Assembly: GCA_944325895.1 (NCBI GenBank)
Contig: CALVCA010000003.1
Span: forward strand, 62,001 to 126,000
Direction: 5' to 3'
DNA length: 64,000 nucleotides
DNA from: Candidatus Gastranaerophilales bacterium
Lineage (GTDB): Bacteria; Cyanobacteriota; Vampirovibrionia; Gastranaerophilales; Gastranaerophilaceae
Part shown: positions 7,858 through 16,551 of the stretch, piece by piece
Layout of the letters: each line of letters begins with the position of its first letter
Numbering within the stretch: the first letter of the stretch is position 1
Notes under the pieces: model-generated
What the model saw: the letters and a program-made list of their open reading frames with translations, nothing else
Told to the model about the DNA's origin: nothing
The model's database searches: none
Translations under genes and position numbers: made by a program

Positions 7858-9159
7858 ATGGAAGTAATAGTAATTGGAGCGGGTTTAGCCGGATCGGAAG
7901 CGGCATTACAGCTTTCGAAAAGAAATATAAAAGTTAAATTATATGAAATGCGTCCGCAAAAAACGACCGGTGCACATACAGGAAGCAATTGTGCAGAATT
8001 TGTTTGTTCAAACAGTCTGGGTTCATCGGATATAACTAATGCCAGCGGGCTTTTGAAACATGAAATGAAAATATTAGGCGGCGAATTAATAAAGACAGCC
8101 TTTGAATGCAGGGTGCCTGCCGGTAATGCACTTGCAATTGATAGAGAGCTTTTTTCACAAAGAGTAACGGAACAAATTGAAAAAGATGTAAATATAACAC
8201 TTATACGTGAAGAACTAACCGAAATTCCTGACACTCCGGTAATAATAGCATCAGGACCATTAACAAGCGACGTTTTAGCTAAAGAAATAAAAGAATTCAC
8301 ACAAAATGAACATTTACATTTCTTTGATGCAATAGCACCTATTGTTGAAAAGGAGAGCATAAATTTTGACAAAGCGTTTTTTGCAAGCAGATACGATAAG
8401 GGCGAAGCTTCTTACATAAACTGCCCGATGAATAAAGATGAATATGAAAAATTTTATAATATATTAATTAATTCACCGAAAATAGAATTAAAAGAATTTG
8501 AAAAAGGAGCAAAATTTTTCGAAAGTTGTCTTCCAATAGAAGTATTAGCATCTAGAGGGGTTGATACCCTAAGATTTGGACCAATGAAACCGGTAGGGCT
8601 TATTGATAAAAGGACAGGTAAAGAAAATTATGCGGTGGTACAGCTGCGGCAGGACAATTCCGCAAAGACATTATACAATTTAGTCGGATTTCAAACAAAT
8701 TTAAAATGGGGAAGTCAAAAAGAGCTTGTTCATTCTATTCCGGGATTGGAAAACGCAAATATAGTACGATACGGAGTAATGCACAGAAATACATTTATAA
8801 ACTCACCTAAAATTTTATTTCCGACACTTCAAACCAAAAAGAGGGCTGATATGTTTTTTGCAGGTCAAATCACCGGTACGGAAGGATACACAGAATCAAT
8901 AGCCACAGGGCTTTTAGCAGGAATAAACATGGCACAATATCTGAATGGTGAAAAACTTTTAGAACTTCCAAAAGAAAGCATGCTTGGTGCATTAACACAT
9001 TATATAAGTGATGAAGCACACGAAAAATTTCAACCCATAAATTCAAACTGGGGAATTTTACCGCCGGTGGAGTTACCCAAAAAAGAACGAAAAAATAAAA
9101 AACTCAAAGCGGAATTAATGGCAAAAAGAAGTGAAGAATTTCTATTAGCTATGCTTTAG
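7858..9159 (+). CDS. trmFO: methylenetetrahydrofolate-tRNA-(uracil-5-)-methyltransferase TrmFO
   Basis: A 433-residue protein of usual length. TrmFO uses FADH2 and 5,10-methylene-THF to make 5-methyluridine at position 54 of the tRNA T loop. Diagnostic segments are the N-terminal FAD motif VIGAGLAGSEAA, EMRPQKTTGAHT, CAEFVCSNSLGS (catalytic-region cysteines), FGPMKPVGL, VQLRQDN, FQTNLKWGSQ, and the C-terminal FAGQITGTEGYTESIATG. No ribosome-binding site is seen before the ATG. It ends in an 11-bp convergent overlap with the membrane protein gene at 9149. Confidence 0.97.
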   Translation: MEVIVIGAGLAGSEAALQLSKRNIKVKLYEMRPQKTTGAHTGSNCAEFVCSNSLGSSDITNASGLLKHEMKILGGELIKTAFECRVPAGNALAIDRELFSQRVTEQIEKDVNITLIREELTEIPDTPVIIASGPLTSDVLAKEIKEFTQNEHLHFFDAIAPIVEKESINFDKAFFASRYDKGEASYINCPMNKDEYEKFYNILINSPKIELKEFEKGAKFFESCLPIEVLASRGVDTLRFGPMKPVGLIDKRTGKENYAVVQLRQDNSAKTLYNLVGFQTNLKWGSQKELVHSIPGLENANIVRYGVMHRNTFINSPKILFPTLQTKKRADMFFAGQITGTEGYTESIATGLLAGINMAQYLNGEKLLELPKESMLGALTHYISDEAHEKFQPINSNWGILPPVELPKKERKNKKLKAELMAKRSEEFLLAML

Positions 9160-9757
9160 TATCTATTTTTTCAGTTTTTTGTTTTTTCTCTAATCCTAAA
9201 GCTCTTAACATCGGATGGATTGTATAGTGGCTGATTTGAGGTGCCAAAATTGCCAAACCTAAAACTGAGCCTATTAAAGATCCCAACTCAACAGTTCCTT
9301 TAATTAATGGATATTTTTCAGGCTTATCTTTTGACCATAGTTCATCACGCAACCCGTCATGTCTAAATTTATTTTTTGCGTAATCTTTAATCAAATTAGC
9401 ACGTCTATTTGTTTTACTTTTAGAGGCAAAATTATGGTAGTCCAAAAATTCAGAGGCACCTTTAAATTTAGCAAATTCAGGAGCATCTTTAAATATCTTT
9501 TTTCCTAATGCAAAGGCACCTTTTTTAAATACAGGTGTAATTAATGCCAAATAAATTGCAAGACAAGTTGCCTGATATAAAAATTCTTTGGCCGCAGCAT
9601 ATTTTTTAGTGGCAGGACTTATTTCATTATCAATAAGAATAAACCCTGGTCTGCCTATAGATTTCAAAGTAGTTTCAATAGAAACAGAGGCTGTCGTATT
9701 TTGAGCAATATTCGCCAATGTAGAATTAGATAAACCATTTGCTAATGCACTTATCAT
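9149..9757 (-). CDS. lineage-specific membrane protein, paralogue B
   Basis: A 202-residue protein. Its core GRPGFILIDN, then TKKYAAAKEFLYQ, aligns with CRPLFTMMDK, then TKKYTAIREGLTE, in the upstream gene, so the two are tandem paralogues. Hydrophobic segments lie at about 68-88 (ATCLAIYLALITP) and 158-180 (LIGSVLGLAILAP). Its ATG overlaps the stop of the upstream gene in an ATGA arrangement, so translation is probably coupled. No known domain. The function may be envelope-related, but that is a guess from hydrophobicity only. Confidence 0.7.
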   Translation of the reverse strand: MISALANGLSNSTLANIAQNTTASVSIETTLKSIGRPGFILIDNEISPATKKYAAAKEFLYQATCLAIYLALITPVFKKGAFALGKKIFKDAPEFAKFKGASEFLDYHNFASKSKTNRRANLIKDYAKNKFRHDGLRDELWSKDKPEKYPLIKGTVELGSLIGSVLGLAILAPQISHYTIHPMLRALGLEKKQKTEKIDTKA

Positions 9758-10362
9758 ACGCCACCTACTTTCATGCCATATTGCGGCACATTAGAAAAGC
9801 TGCTAAGCCTTTTGTACTCGCCGTTTTTAGGTAAGACTTGATTATAATAATTATAAACGGGTTTGGCTTGTTCTTTTTTAGCATTTCTTTTTTGAAGTTG
9901 ATTCATTAAAGGCCTGATAGCGACAGAACATAATGCTGGAATAACAAATAAAGCTGCACCGCATACGCCTATAAACATCAAATTTTTATTCATTTTAGGT
10001 AAATTATTTTCAGCTAATTCTTTCGCATTTTCATATGCATTAATAACTTTAGAATTATGAAAACCATTTTTATACTTCTTATATAATTTTTTATCCATAA
10101 AATTTTTAGGTTTTGCTAACAAATGTGCGAATTTACCTGAAAGTTCACCGCAAGCCCAATAAACAGGAATAGCGATAATTTCAGTCAAGCCTTCTCTTAT
10201 TGCAGTATATTTTTTAGTTTCAGGATTTTCTTTTTTATCCATCATCGTAAAAAGAGGACGACAAATCCCTTTGACTGTTGCAATAGCCATTACTACATAT
10301 GTAGGCTTATTATTATTCCCTAATTTGGTACATATTTTTTTAAATGCGTCTGTAATTGCCAT
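9754..10362 (-). CDS. lineage-specific membrane protein, paralogue A
   Basis: A 202-residue protein and first gene of a two-gene unit. It shares the RP...D....P.TKKY.A.RE core with its downstream neighbour, and a looser version with the 655-residue protein at 5669. Hydrophobic stretches lie at about 70-85 (IIAIPVYWACG) and 128-150 (LMFIGVCGAALFVIPALC). The C-terminus is basic and then polar (NVPQYGMKVGGV). No known domain is recognised. Confidence 0.7.
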   Translation of the reverse strand: MAITDAFKKICTKLGNNNKPTYVVMAIATVKGICRPLFTMMDKKENPETKKYTAIREGLTEIIAIPVYWACGELSGKFAHLLAKPKNFMDKKLYKKYKNGFHNSKVINAYENAKELAENNLPKMNKNLMFIGVCGAALFVIPALCSVAIRPLMNQLQKRNAKKEQAKPVYNYYNQVLPKNGEYKRLSSFSNVPQYGMKVGGV

Positions 10363-10507
10363 CTCAATTTATCTTAAGTCTGTAAATCTAAAATTTTGCC
10401 AGCTAAAAAAATAATATTACAATAATTTTACAAAAACAAGAGAATGTTGTATAATAAAATGAACTTTTAAAAATCGAATTTCGTTATACAGGTACAGAGG
10501 TTAAAAA

Positions 10508-10846
10508 ATGAAATGTACGAAATACGAAGCACTATTTACATTCGCAGATGAAAAGACATTTCAGGAACACATCAAAAATTGTCCTGATTGCAAGGCGGAA
10601 CACGAAAAAATGCAAAAAGTTTCCGATCTGATAAAAGAAGTTCGCCCGCAATTTTTAGAGCACAGAAAAACAATGGCTAAATTAAAAATTGCATGTGCTG
10701 TATTTGCAATGTGTTTAAGTGCAACCACATTGGGAATTGTAAATTTAAACACGGATATTTCAGACACAATCAAATACGGCAGCACATTAACAGCCCAAGA
10801 CTTAGGTTTGCCGGTAGATTCATACGGATTTATAATGGTAGAGTAA
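10508..10846 (+). CDS. putative zinc-finger anti-sigma factor, single-pass membrane
   Basis: A 112-residue protein. The N-terminus has the ZAS-type motif H21-x3-C25-x2-C28 (HIKNCPDC). One membrane helix spans about 59-79 (KIACAVFAMCLSATTLGIV), and a short outer tail of about 32 residues follows. This is the plan of anti-sigma factors that hold an ECF sigma factor at the membrane. Its stop TAA abuts the ATG of the ECF sigma gene with no gap, indicating coupling. The order anti-sigma then sigma is the reverse of the common one but occurs in Cnr/Ncc-type systems. The ribosome-binding site is AGAGGTT. The signal sensed is unknown. Confidence 0.75.
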   Translation: MKCTKYEALFTFADEKTFQEHIKNCPDCKAEHEKMQKVSDLIKEVRPQFLEHRKTMAKLKIACAVFAMCLSATTLGIVNLNTDISDTIKYGSTLTAQDLGLPVDSYGFIMVE

Positions 10847-11356
10847 ATGAACTTTAATGAGATAGTAAAGAAAAATCAGGAAAACGTAAAAAATATAATC
10901 AGACTGATTACAAAAGAAACAAACGACGATCTGGAACAAGAGGTCTATATAAAGGCATGGAAAAATATACATAATTATCAGGAAAAAGGTTGTTTCAAAA
11001 CCTGGATAAACACAATAGCAAAAAATGTTTCAAAAGATTATCTTAAATCATCATACAAAAAGCATCAAACAAATTCGACATCCGAAGAAAACGTTATAAA
11101 TTCAATCAAAGACGCAAAACAAACACCCGAATTAAAACTTGTACAAAATGAAAGGCAAATAGAAATAACAAAAGCAATTAATTCATTAAAACCAAAATTT
11201 AAAGAAGTAATCATACTATGCGAAATTCAAGGTTACAGTTATGAGGATTGTGCACATAAACTAAAGTGTCCTTTAGGAACTGTAAAATCAAGAATTTACA
11301 ACGCAAAAAAAGAATTGGCAGAAAAGTTAGCACATTTAATGAAAGGACTAAATTAA
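10847..11356 (+). CDS. ECF-type RNA polymerase sigma factor
   Basis: A 169-residue protein of ECF size. Region 2 covers about 8-75, with DDLEQEVYIKAWKNIHNYQ for core binding and -10 recognition and CFKTWINTIAKNVSKDYLK after it. Region 4 covers about 110-162, with a helix-turn-helix EDCAHKLKCPLGTVKSRIY. Middle gene of a three-gene unit: the anti-sigma gene ends at the base before its ATG, and the next gene's ATG overlaps its stop by one base. It probably directs transcription of its own operon and an envelope-stress regulon; the targets are not identified. Confidence 0.92.
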   Translation: MNFNEIVKKNQENVKNIIRLITKETNDDLEQEVYIKAWKNIHNYQEKGCFKTWINTIAKNVSKDYLKSSYKKHQTNSTSEENVINSIKDAKQTPELKLVQNERQIEITKAINSLKPKFKEVIILCEIQGYSYEDCAHKLKCPLGTVKSRIYNAKKELAEKLAHLMKGLN

Positions 11357-11913
11357 TGAAAAAAACACTTATTTTAGCAAGCTTAATAGCTTTTACACTG
11401 ACTCCGGCACTTGCTGCTGAAAATGCCGCAGCAGAACAACAACCGGCAGTAGAAGTTCAAAAAACTCAGCAGCAAGACAAAAGAATGATGAAGAAAAATC
11501 AATTTGAACAACGTCTGAAGCTTACAGATGAGCAAAAAGCCAAAGCTAAAGAACTACGTATGAAAAATCGTGAAGAGATGAAACCTATAATTGAACAAAT
11601 CAAAGCAAAACATCAAGAAGCAGAAGCTGTAAAACGGTCGAGAATATCTGTCGAAATGCAGCAAGAAAAATTAGCACAAATTCGTGCTGAATTAAAAGAT
11701 TTACACAAACAAGCACACGAATTAAGAATGAAAAACATGCAAGATTTTGAATCATTATTGACTAAAAAGCAGAAAAAAGAACTTGCAAAAATGAAAAAAG
11801 AAGGCAGAAAACAATTTGAAAAAAATCACAAACATATGCCGGCTAATCCTGAATTCAGACGTCATATGGGTCCCGGACCGCAAATTCCAAATCAGCCTCC
11901 AGTAGAAAAATAA
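11356..11913 (+). CDS. Spy/CpxP (LTXXQ) family periplasmic protein
   Basis: A 185-residue protein, started at the ATG at 11356 because this gives a clean signal peptide (about 1-20, ending ALAA) and a one-base overlap with the sigma gene. An upstream in-frame start at 11266 would place the signal peptide internally. The mature protein is almost all helical and basic. It carries two LTXXQ-type motifs (LTDEQ at about 56 and LTKKQ at about 135) and a His/Met/Pro-rich tail (HKHMPANPEFRRHMGPGP) that could bind metal. CpxP, Spy, ZraP and CnrX share this fold. With the sigma and anti-sigma genes it looks like an envelope or metal stress sensing module. Confidence 0.82.
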   Translation: MKKTLILASLIAFTLTPALAAENAAAEQQPAVEVQKTQQQDKRMMKKNQFEQRLKLTDEQKAKAKELRMKNREEMKPIIEQIKAKHQEAEAVKRSRISVEMQQEKLAQIRAELKDLHKQAHELRMKNMQDFESLLTKKQKKELAKMKKEGRKQFEKNHKHMPANPEFRRHMGPGPQIPNQPPVEK

Positions 11914-11936
11914 ACCGGCATAAGCCGGTTTTTTTA
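11913..11936 (+). terminator. intrinsic terminator of the sigma operon
   Basis: Hairpin AACCGGCATAAGCCGGTT followed by TTTTTT directly after the stop codon. hydE starts only about 15 bp beyond it. Confidence 0.9.
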
Positions 11937-11951
11937 TTATATAATTCAATT

Positions 11952-12932
11952 ATGAATGAAATTATTAAAAAAGCATCCTTAACACATGAACTATCAAAAC
12001 ATGAAATAACAGAACTTCTCAAAGATCAACAATATAATAAAGAACTTTTTGAAGCGGCAGACCGAATAAGACAAAAATATGTCGGAGATAAGATACATTT
12101 AAGGGCATTAATAGAATTTTCCAATATATGCAGACAAAATTGCTTTTATTGCGGAATAAGAGCTGCAAATAAAAACATAGAACGTTACAGATTAAGTTCT
12201 GAAGAAATAATACTTTTGGCAAATAATGCAGTAAAAAGCGGTTACAAAACAGTAGTTCTGCAATCAGCTGAAGACACTTATTACACTGCAGATATGCTTG
12301 CCGGCATAATCCAAAACATTAAGAAGAATGATGTTGCAATAACCCTGAGCATAGGCGAACGCAGTTATGAAGAATACAAAATCCTAAAAGAAGCAGGAGC
12401 TGACAGGTTTTTACTGAGAATAGAAACAACCGACAAAGAATTATATAAAAAATTACACCCTAATATGGATTTTGAAAACCGCATAAGATGCTTAAGAGAT
12501 TTAAAAAAACTAGGTTACGAAACAGGAACAGGATGTCTTGTAGGGCTTCCGGGACAGACAATTGATTCATTAGCGAATGATATTTTATTTTTTAAAAAAC
12601 TTGATGCTGATATGATAGGATTAGGACCTTTAATACCTCATAAAGAAACACCTTTAAAAGATATTAAGGCAGACGGTTTTTGGCTTTCATTAAAAGTATT
12701 GGCTATAACAAGACTTTTAATGCCAAATATAAACATGCCGGCAACAACGGCAATGGAAACTATCCAACCTCAAGGCAGGATTTTGGCATTACAGGCAGGA
12801 GCTAACGTAGTTATGCCAAATGTAACCGATGAACTTCACAAAAACAAATACGAAATCTACCCCGGTAAAAAATCACTCAATTACACTAAACTTGAAGAAC
12901 AATTCAAAAAAATAGGAAGGACAATTGCATAA
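11952..12932 (+). CDS. hydE: [FeFe]-hydrogenase H-cluster maturase HydE (radical SAM)
   Basis: A 326-residue protein. HydE makes part of the di-iron H-cluster precursor. The radical SAM motif C60-x3-C64-x2-C67 (CRQNCFYCG) is intact, and IEFSNICRQNCFYCGIR is typical of HydE/PylB/BioB-like enzymes. The C-terminal half has CLVGLPGQ, LGPLIPHKETP, MPATTAMETIQPQGR and LQAGANVVMPN, all HydE signatures. PylB is the close alternative but does not fit the context. No HydF, HydG or hydrogenase gene lies in the window, so it is an orphan here. No clear ribosome-binding site; the ATG follows the upstream terminator closely. Confidence 0.9.
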   Translation: MNEIIKKASLTHELSKHEITELLKDQQYNKELFEAADRIRQKYVGDKIHLRALIEFSNICRQNCFYCGIRAANKNIERYRLSSEEIILLANNAVKSGYKTVVLQSAEDTYYTADMLAGIIQNIKKNDVAITLSIGERSYEEYKILKEAGADRFLLRIETTDKELYKKLHPNMDFENRIRCLRDLKKLGYETGTGCLVGLPGQTIDSLANDILFFKKLDADMIGLGPLIPHKETPLKDIKADGFWLSLKVLAITRLLMPNINMPATTAMETIQPQGRILALQAGANVVMPNVTDELHKNKYEIYPGKKSLNYTKLEEQFKKIGRTIA

Positions 12933-12942
12933 GGTAATATTT

Positions 12943-13848
12943 ATGAAAATAGCAAACAATATGACAGAATTAATAGGAAACACACCGCTTGTAAAAATTA
13001 ATAAACTTTCAAACGGAAATATTTTAGCAAAAGTGGAAAGCTTTAACCCGGCGGGTTCGATAAAAGATCGTCCGGCACTGGAAATGATAAGAGAAGCTGA
13101 AAAACAGGGTTTGGTAACACCAAACACAATAATAATAGAACCGACAAGCGGGAATACGGGTATCGGACTTGCAATGGTATGTGCCATTAAAGGTTACAGA
13201 TTAATTTTAACCATGCCTGAAAATATGAGCATTGAACGCAGAAAACTTTTAAAGGCATACGGAGCGGAAATTATTTTAACTGATGTAAAAAAAGGGATGC
13301 AAGGTTCCGTAGATAAAGCAATTGAGTTGAGTAAAAAATATCCGAATTCTTTTATTCCGCAGCAATTCAGCAATCCGGCAAATCCAAAATCTCATATAAA
13401 AACAACCGCAGAAGAAATTTGGCAAGATACAGACGGTAAAGTTGATATAATTGCTGCAGGTGTCGGAACAGGCGGAACGATTACGGGGCTTGCTAAAGGA
13501 TTAAAGTTACATAAACCTGAGATAAAAATCGTTGCTGTAGAACCGGAAACCTCACAAGTTTTAGCTGGCAAACCTGCAGGTATACATAAAATTCAAGGTA
13601 TAGGAGCGAATTTTATACCCGAAAATTTCGACTCTGATGTCATTGATGAAATCATGCCTGTCAGTGATGAAAATGCAATAGAAACAGCAAAACAGCTTGC
13701 ATCAAAAGAAGGGATTTTATGCGGAATTTCATCGGGGGCTGCAATGTATGCGGCACTTGAACTTGCAAAACGAAACAAAGACAAAATTATTGTTGCAATA
13801 CTTCCTGATACAGGTGAAAGATACCTATCCAGCGAATTATTTTACTAA
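12943..13848 (+). CDS. cysK: cysteine synthase A (O-acetylserine sulfhydrylase)
   Basis: A 301-residue PLP enzyme that makes cysteine from O-acetylserine and sulfide. The start is the ATG at 12943, preceded by AAGGT and followed by MTELIGNTPLVKIN. A TTG six codons upstream overlaps hydE and is less likely. PLP Lys41 lies in NPAGSIKDR. The substrate loop TSGNTG, the phosphate-binding GTGGTITG, and the C-terminal GISSGAA are all present. It is 10 bp behind hydE and probably co-transcribed. The length is normal for CysK/CysM; CysK is favoured, but CysM cannot be excluded by eye. Confidence 0.93.
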   Translation: MKIANNMTELIGNTPLVKINKLSNGNILAKVESFNPAGSIKDRPALEMIREAEKQGLVTPNTIIIEPTSGNTGIGLAMVCAIKGYRLILTMPENMSIERRKLLKAYGAEIILTDVKKGMQGSVDKAIELSKKYPNSFIPQQFSNPANPKSHIKTTAEEIWQDTDGKVDIIAAGVGTGGTITGLAKGLKLHKPEIKIVAVEPETSQVLAGKPAGIHKIQGIGANFIPENFDSDVIDEIMPVSDENAIETAKQLASKEGILCGISSGAAMYAALELAKRNKDKIIVAILPDTGERYLSSELFY

Positions 13849-13850
13849 TA

Positions 13851-13875
13851 AAAAAGCCTCTTTTGAGGCTTTTTT
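13851..13875. terminator. bidirectional terminator between cysK and the next gene
   Basis: AAAAAGCCTC and GAGGCTTTTT form a hairpin flanked by A and T runs on both sides. It serves cysK (+) and the gene at 13877 (-), which converge here. Confidence 0.9.
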
Positions 13876-13876
13876 A

Positions 13877-14746
13877 TTATAAATTTAATCCGAAATTGTT
13901 GCCGAAGGGATCTATGGGATTAAACGGGTCGTTTATATCTTGGCCAAACACACCTTTTTGTTTATAATAAGGGCTTGTAATATCATCAGCATTTAAAGGA
14001 TTAAACGGGTCGTTTACATCTTGACCATGTACGCTTTTTTGTTTATTAGAAGGGCTTAATAATATATCATCTGCATTTTCCACGGCAGATTGAGTAGTTT
14101 TAGCCTTTGAAGTTGATGATATAGTTTCCGCTTTTTTGACATCAGGCATCTCAGTTTTTTGACTGCGGACTTTGACTACATCAGTTTTTGCATCTGGTTT
14201 TGCATATAATGCATCTACTACAAAATTTTTCTCATTTTTTGCTGCTGCAACTGGTTTTTGAGGATTAAAATTTCTGTTTAATTCAGATAATGCATTCTCT
14301 GCAACACTTACAGATTTTTTAGTTTCTGTCAAATGACTGCCTGCAGATTGTAAATTTTTAGGAATGGTAATAACTGGTGTTTTTAAATTTCTGCCTGTCG
14401 ATACAATATTATCAGCGACTTGGCTAATGTTCGCTTTTTTTACTTTACCTTTTGATAACAAAAAAATCCCGCCGGTCAATGCTGCCAAACCTAAAGCCCA
14501 AATCCGAGATTTTTTTGGTTTATCGGCATGATTACCTGAAAAACTTACCGTATTAGGAATTCTTTCCAATGTCTTTTGGGATTGATCTTTTACAAAAACA
14601 TCCATAAATTCGTTCAAAGGCATTTGACGTACACCGTTTTTGTCACCTTGAATTGTTACTATTCCGTCTTTTTTCGTTGCAATACAATTTTCCCCATTAC
14701 TTGTTGTATATTTGATTGCACTAAAAGGTCTGATCTGTTCTATCAT
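13877..14746 (-). CDS. hypothetical single-pass membrane protein with C-terminal repeat
   Basis: A 289-residue protein. The N-terminal 85 residues are soluble and include NTVSFSGNHA, another F-x-G type motif. One hydrophobic segment lies at about 97-112 (ALGLAALTGGIFLLS). A long low-complexity charged region follows. The tail holds a near-duplicate unit: ADDILLSPSNKQKSVHGQD with NDPFNP, then ADDITSPYYKQKGVFGQD with NDPFNP, about 30 residues each. No known domain is recognised. Confidence 0.65.
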   Translation of the reverse strand: MIEQIRPFSAIKYTTSNGENCIATKKDGIVTIQGDKNGVRQMPLNEFMDVFVKDQSQKTLERIPNTVSFSGNHADKPKKSRIWALGLAALTGGIFLLSKGKVKKANISQVADNIVSTGRNLKTPVITIPKNLQSAGSHLTETKKSVSVAENALSELNRNFNPQKPVAAAKNEKNFVVDALYAKPDAKTDVVKVRSQKTEMPDVKKAETISSTSKAKTTQSAVENADDILLSPSNKQKSVHGQDVNDPFNPLNADDITSPYYKQKGVFGQDINDPFNPIDPFGNNFGLNL

Positions 14747-14816
14747 TATTTCAACTCCTTTCCACCATATTTATATTAACGCAAGCACGCAAAAATTCTT
14801 GCTATACGCATGCTTC

Positions 14817-14840
14817 GGACATAACATAACATAACATACA
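14817..14840. repeat. short tandem repeat (ATAAC units)
   Basis: Three to four copies of the pentamer ACATA/ATAAC lie in the upstream region of the 13877-14746 gene. The repeat could vary in length and alter promoter spacing, but no -35/-10 pair flanking it was identified. Confidence 0.45.
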
Positions 14841-14906
14841 GCAGTATACCTGAGTTTCAGCCCATTTAAAATTCATTTTTACATTTCGTTACATTTGATG
14901 TATAAA

Positions 14907-15536
14907 TCAAATTATTATTTTTTTACAAAATTTATTAATAGGACAATTTAAACAATTCGGTTTTTGTGGTTTACAAATATTTTGTCCGTGTGTCACAAGC
15001 AGTGAATTAATATCAATCCAAAATTTTTCAGGCAGTTTTTCACGTAAAGCGAATTCTGTTTCTTCAGGAGTTTTTGTTTTAACATAACCTAATCTGTTCA
15101 TTATCCTGTGTACATGCACGTCAACACATATCGCAGGCTTATTAAATCCCTCACTCAAAACCAAATTAGCTGTTTTTCTTCCAACCCCTTTAAATTTTAC
15201 AAGCTCGTCTATTTCATCAGGGACTTTTGAATTATATTTTTCAACAAGCTCTTTTGAAAGTTCAACAATTTGTTTTGCTTTATTTGCATAAAATCCGACT
15301 GGATAAATCGCTTTTTCTAAAATTTCAGGATCCAGTTTTGCGAAATCAGCCGGAGTACTGCCGAGTTTGAGCATTCTCAACGTTGCAGGATAAGTTGTTT
15401 TATCATTGGTTCTCAAACTTAAAATACAAGCAATCAACACCAAAAAAGGATCTTTAAAACTGTCCATAAGCTTAACAAAGTCGCTTCTAGGCTGATTAGC
15501 TGATTTCAAAGCCATCACAATTTCATCTATTGACAT
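14907..15536 (-). CDS. nth: endonuclease III
   Basis: A 209-residue base-excision repair glycosylase/AP lyase for oxidised pyrimidines. The helix-hairpin-helix [12 protein letters not shown] carries the catalytic Lys121, and VDVHVHRI carries Asp139. The C-terminal [4Fe-4S] ligands are in C188-x6-C195-x2-C198-x5-C204, the standard pattern. Length is typical. Its start overlaps the end of lpxK by 14 bp, so the two are co-transcribed. Confidence 0.96.
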   Translation of the reverse strand: MSIDEIVMALKSANQPRSDFVKLMDSFKDPFLVLIACILSLRTNDKTTYPATLRMLKLGSTPADFAKLDPEILEKAIYPVGFYANKAKQIVELSKELVEKYNSKVPDEIDELVKFKGVGRKTANLVLSEGFNKPAICVDVHVHRIMNRLGYVKTKTPEETEFALREKLPEKFWIDINSLLVTHGQNICKPQKPNCLNCPINKFCKKIII

Positions 15537-16548
15537 TTAAAAGCCTTTCAACATCAATTTCTGTTTTTAATTTCATAGCATAAATATTATCCATATCAAA
15601 CCGCAAAAGTTTTACTGCATCTTTTTCGGTTGTCACGATATTACCATCAATATCAACTAAATCAATGGGTGAATACTGATGATGATCATCCAGTGCTATC
15701 TCTTTTTTCACGTAAAAACCCTTTAAAAAATCAAAAAATTGTGCCGGCTGACCGATTGCACAAAGAGCAGTCACTGCATTACCTTCTTCCAAATGTTCTC
15801 CTGTTTTTATATTATAAATATAATCAGGTTCAATTCTGCACAGCAGAGTTTCAATATTAAGCCGTTTTTCCATAATACGTGCAAATTTTTCAGCCTTGGA
15901 ATGATCTGTATTTTTACTTACAATAACAAGTTTATCAATTCTGTCTAAAGCTTCTGCACCTTCTCTTAAAGGACCGGCAGGAAGCAGCTTTTCATTTCCC
16001 AATCCCATTTTACTGTCCATCAAGACAATATCAAGATCTCGATGCAACTGTCTGTGTTGAAATCCGTCATCCAAAATTATTTTTGTTACACCAAATTTTT
16101 CAATAGCATATTTAGCAGCCTTATAACGATTTTTACATGTTAAAACACATACACCTTCAGCCTTTTGAGCCAGCCAAAAAGGTTCATCACCTGCCATTGC
16201 GGCAGTATGTCTGACATATTGCCCGTCCGAAATCACATTAACTTGTTTATTAGAAAGCTTACCGCCGTAGCCGCGAGATATTATGGCAGTTTTTTCACCT
16301 TTTTTATTAAAATATCTTGCAATTTCCAATACAACAGGAGTTTTACCGACACCTCCCGTTGTCATGTTACCAACAGACACAACAAATGCACTGACACGCT
16401 TTTGCTTTAATATTTTTTTATCATAAAGCCAATTTCTAAAACTGCTTGCCGCACCGTAAAAATATGACAAAAATTCCAGCAATTTTATCAATGTGCCTTT
16501 TGCGTTTCTGTCATAATGCAATTGTGTTATACGGGTTTTGATATTCAT
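15523..16548 (-). CDS. lpxK: tetraacyldisaccharide 4'-kinase LpxK
   Basis: A 341-residue inner-membrane-associated kinase that adds the 4'-phosphate in lipid A synthesis. A short hydrophobic N-terminal segment ([13 protein letters not shown]) is followed by [15 protein letters not shown], the Walker A, with GGVGKT at 65-70. ISRGYGGK and [18 protein letters not shown] are conserved LpxK segments. Its presence implies lipid A and an outer membrane. It is 3 bp downstream of the MlaD-like gene and overlaps nth. Length is normal. Confidence 0.96.
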   Translation of the reverse strand: MNIKTRITQLHYDRNAKGTLIKLLEFLSYFYGAASSFRNWLYDKKILKQKRVSAFVVSVGNMTTGGVGKTPVVLEIARYFNKKGEKTAIISRGYGGKLSNKQVNVISDGQYVRHTAAMAGDEPFWLAQKAEGVCVLTCKNRYKAAKYAIEKFGVTKIILDDGFQHRQLHRDLDIVLMDSKMGLGNEKLLPAGPLREGAEALDRIDKLVIVSKNTDHSKAEKFARIMEKRLNIETLLCRIEPDYIYNIKTGEHLEEGNAVTALCAIGQPAQFFDFLKGFYVKKEIALDDHHQYSPIDLVDIDGNIVTTEKDAVKLLRFDMDNIYAMKLKTEIDVERLLNVNR

Positions 16549-16551
16549 AGG

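Noticed and set aside
7806-8372. 188-codon minus-strand frame
   Set aside because: It lies opposite the well-supported trmFO gene and its translation is low-complexity Ser/Phe-rich, typical of an antisense shadow.
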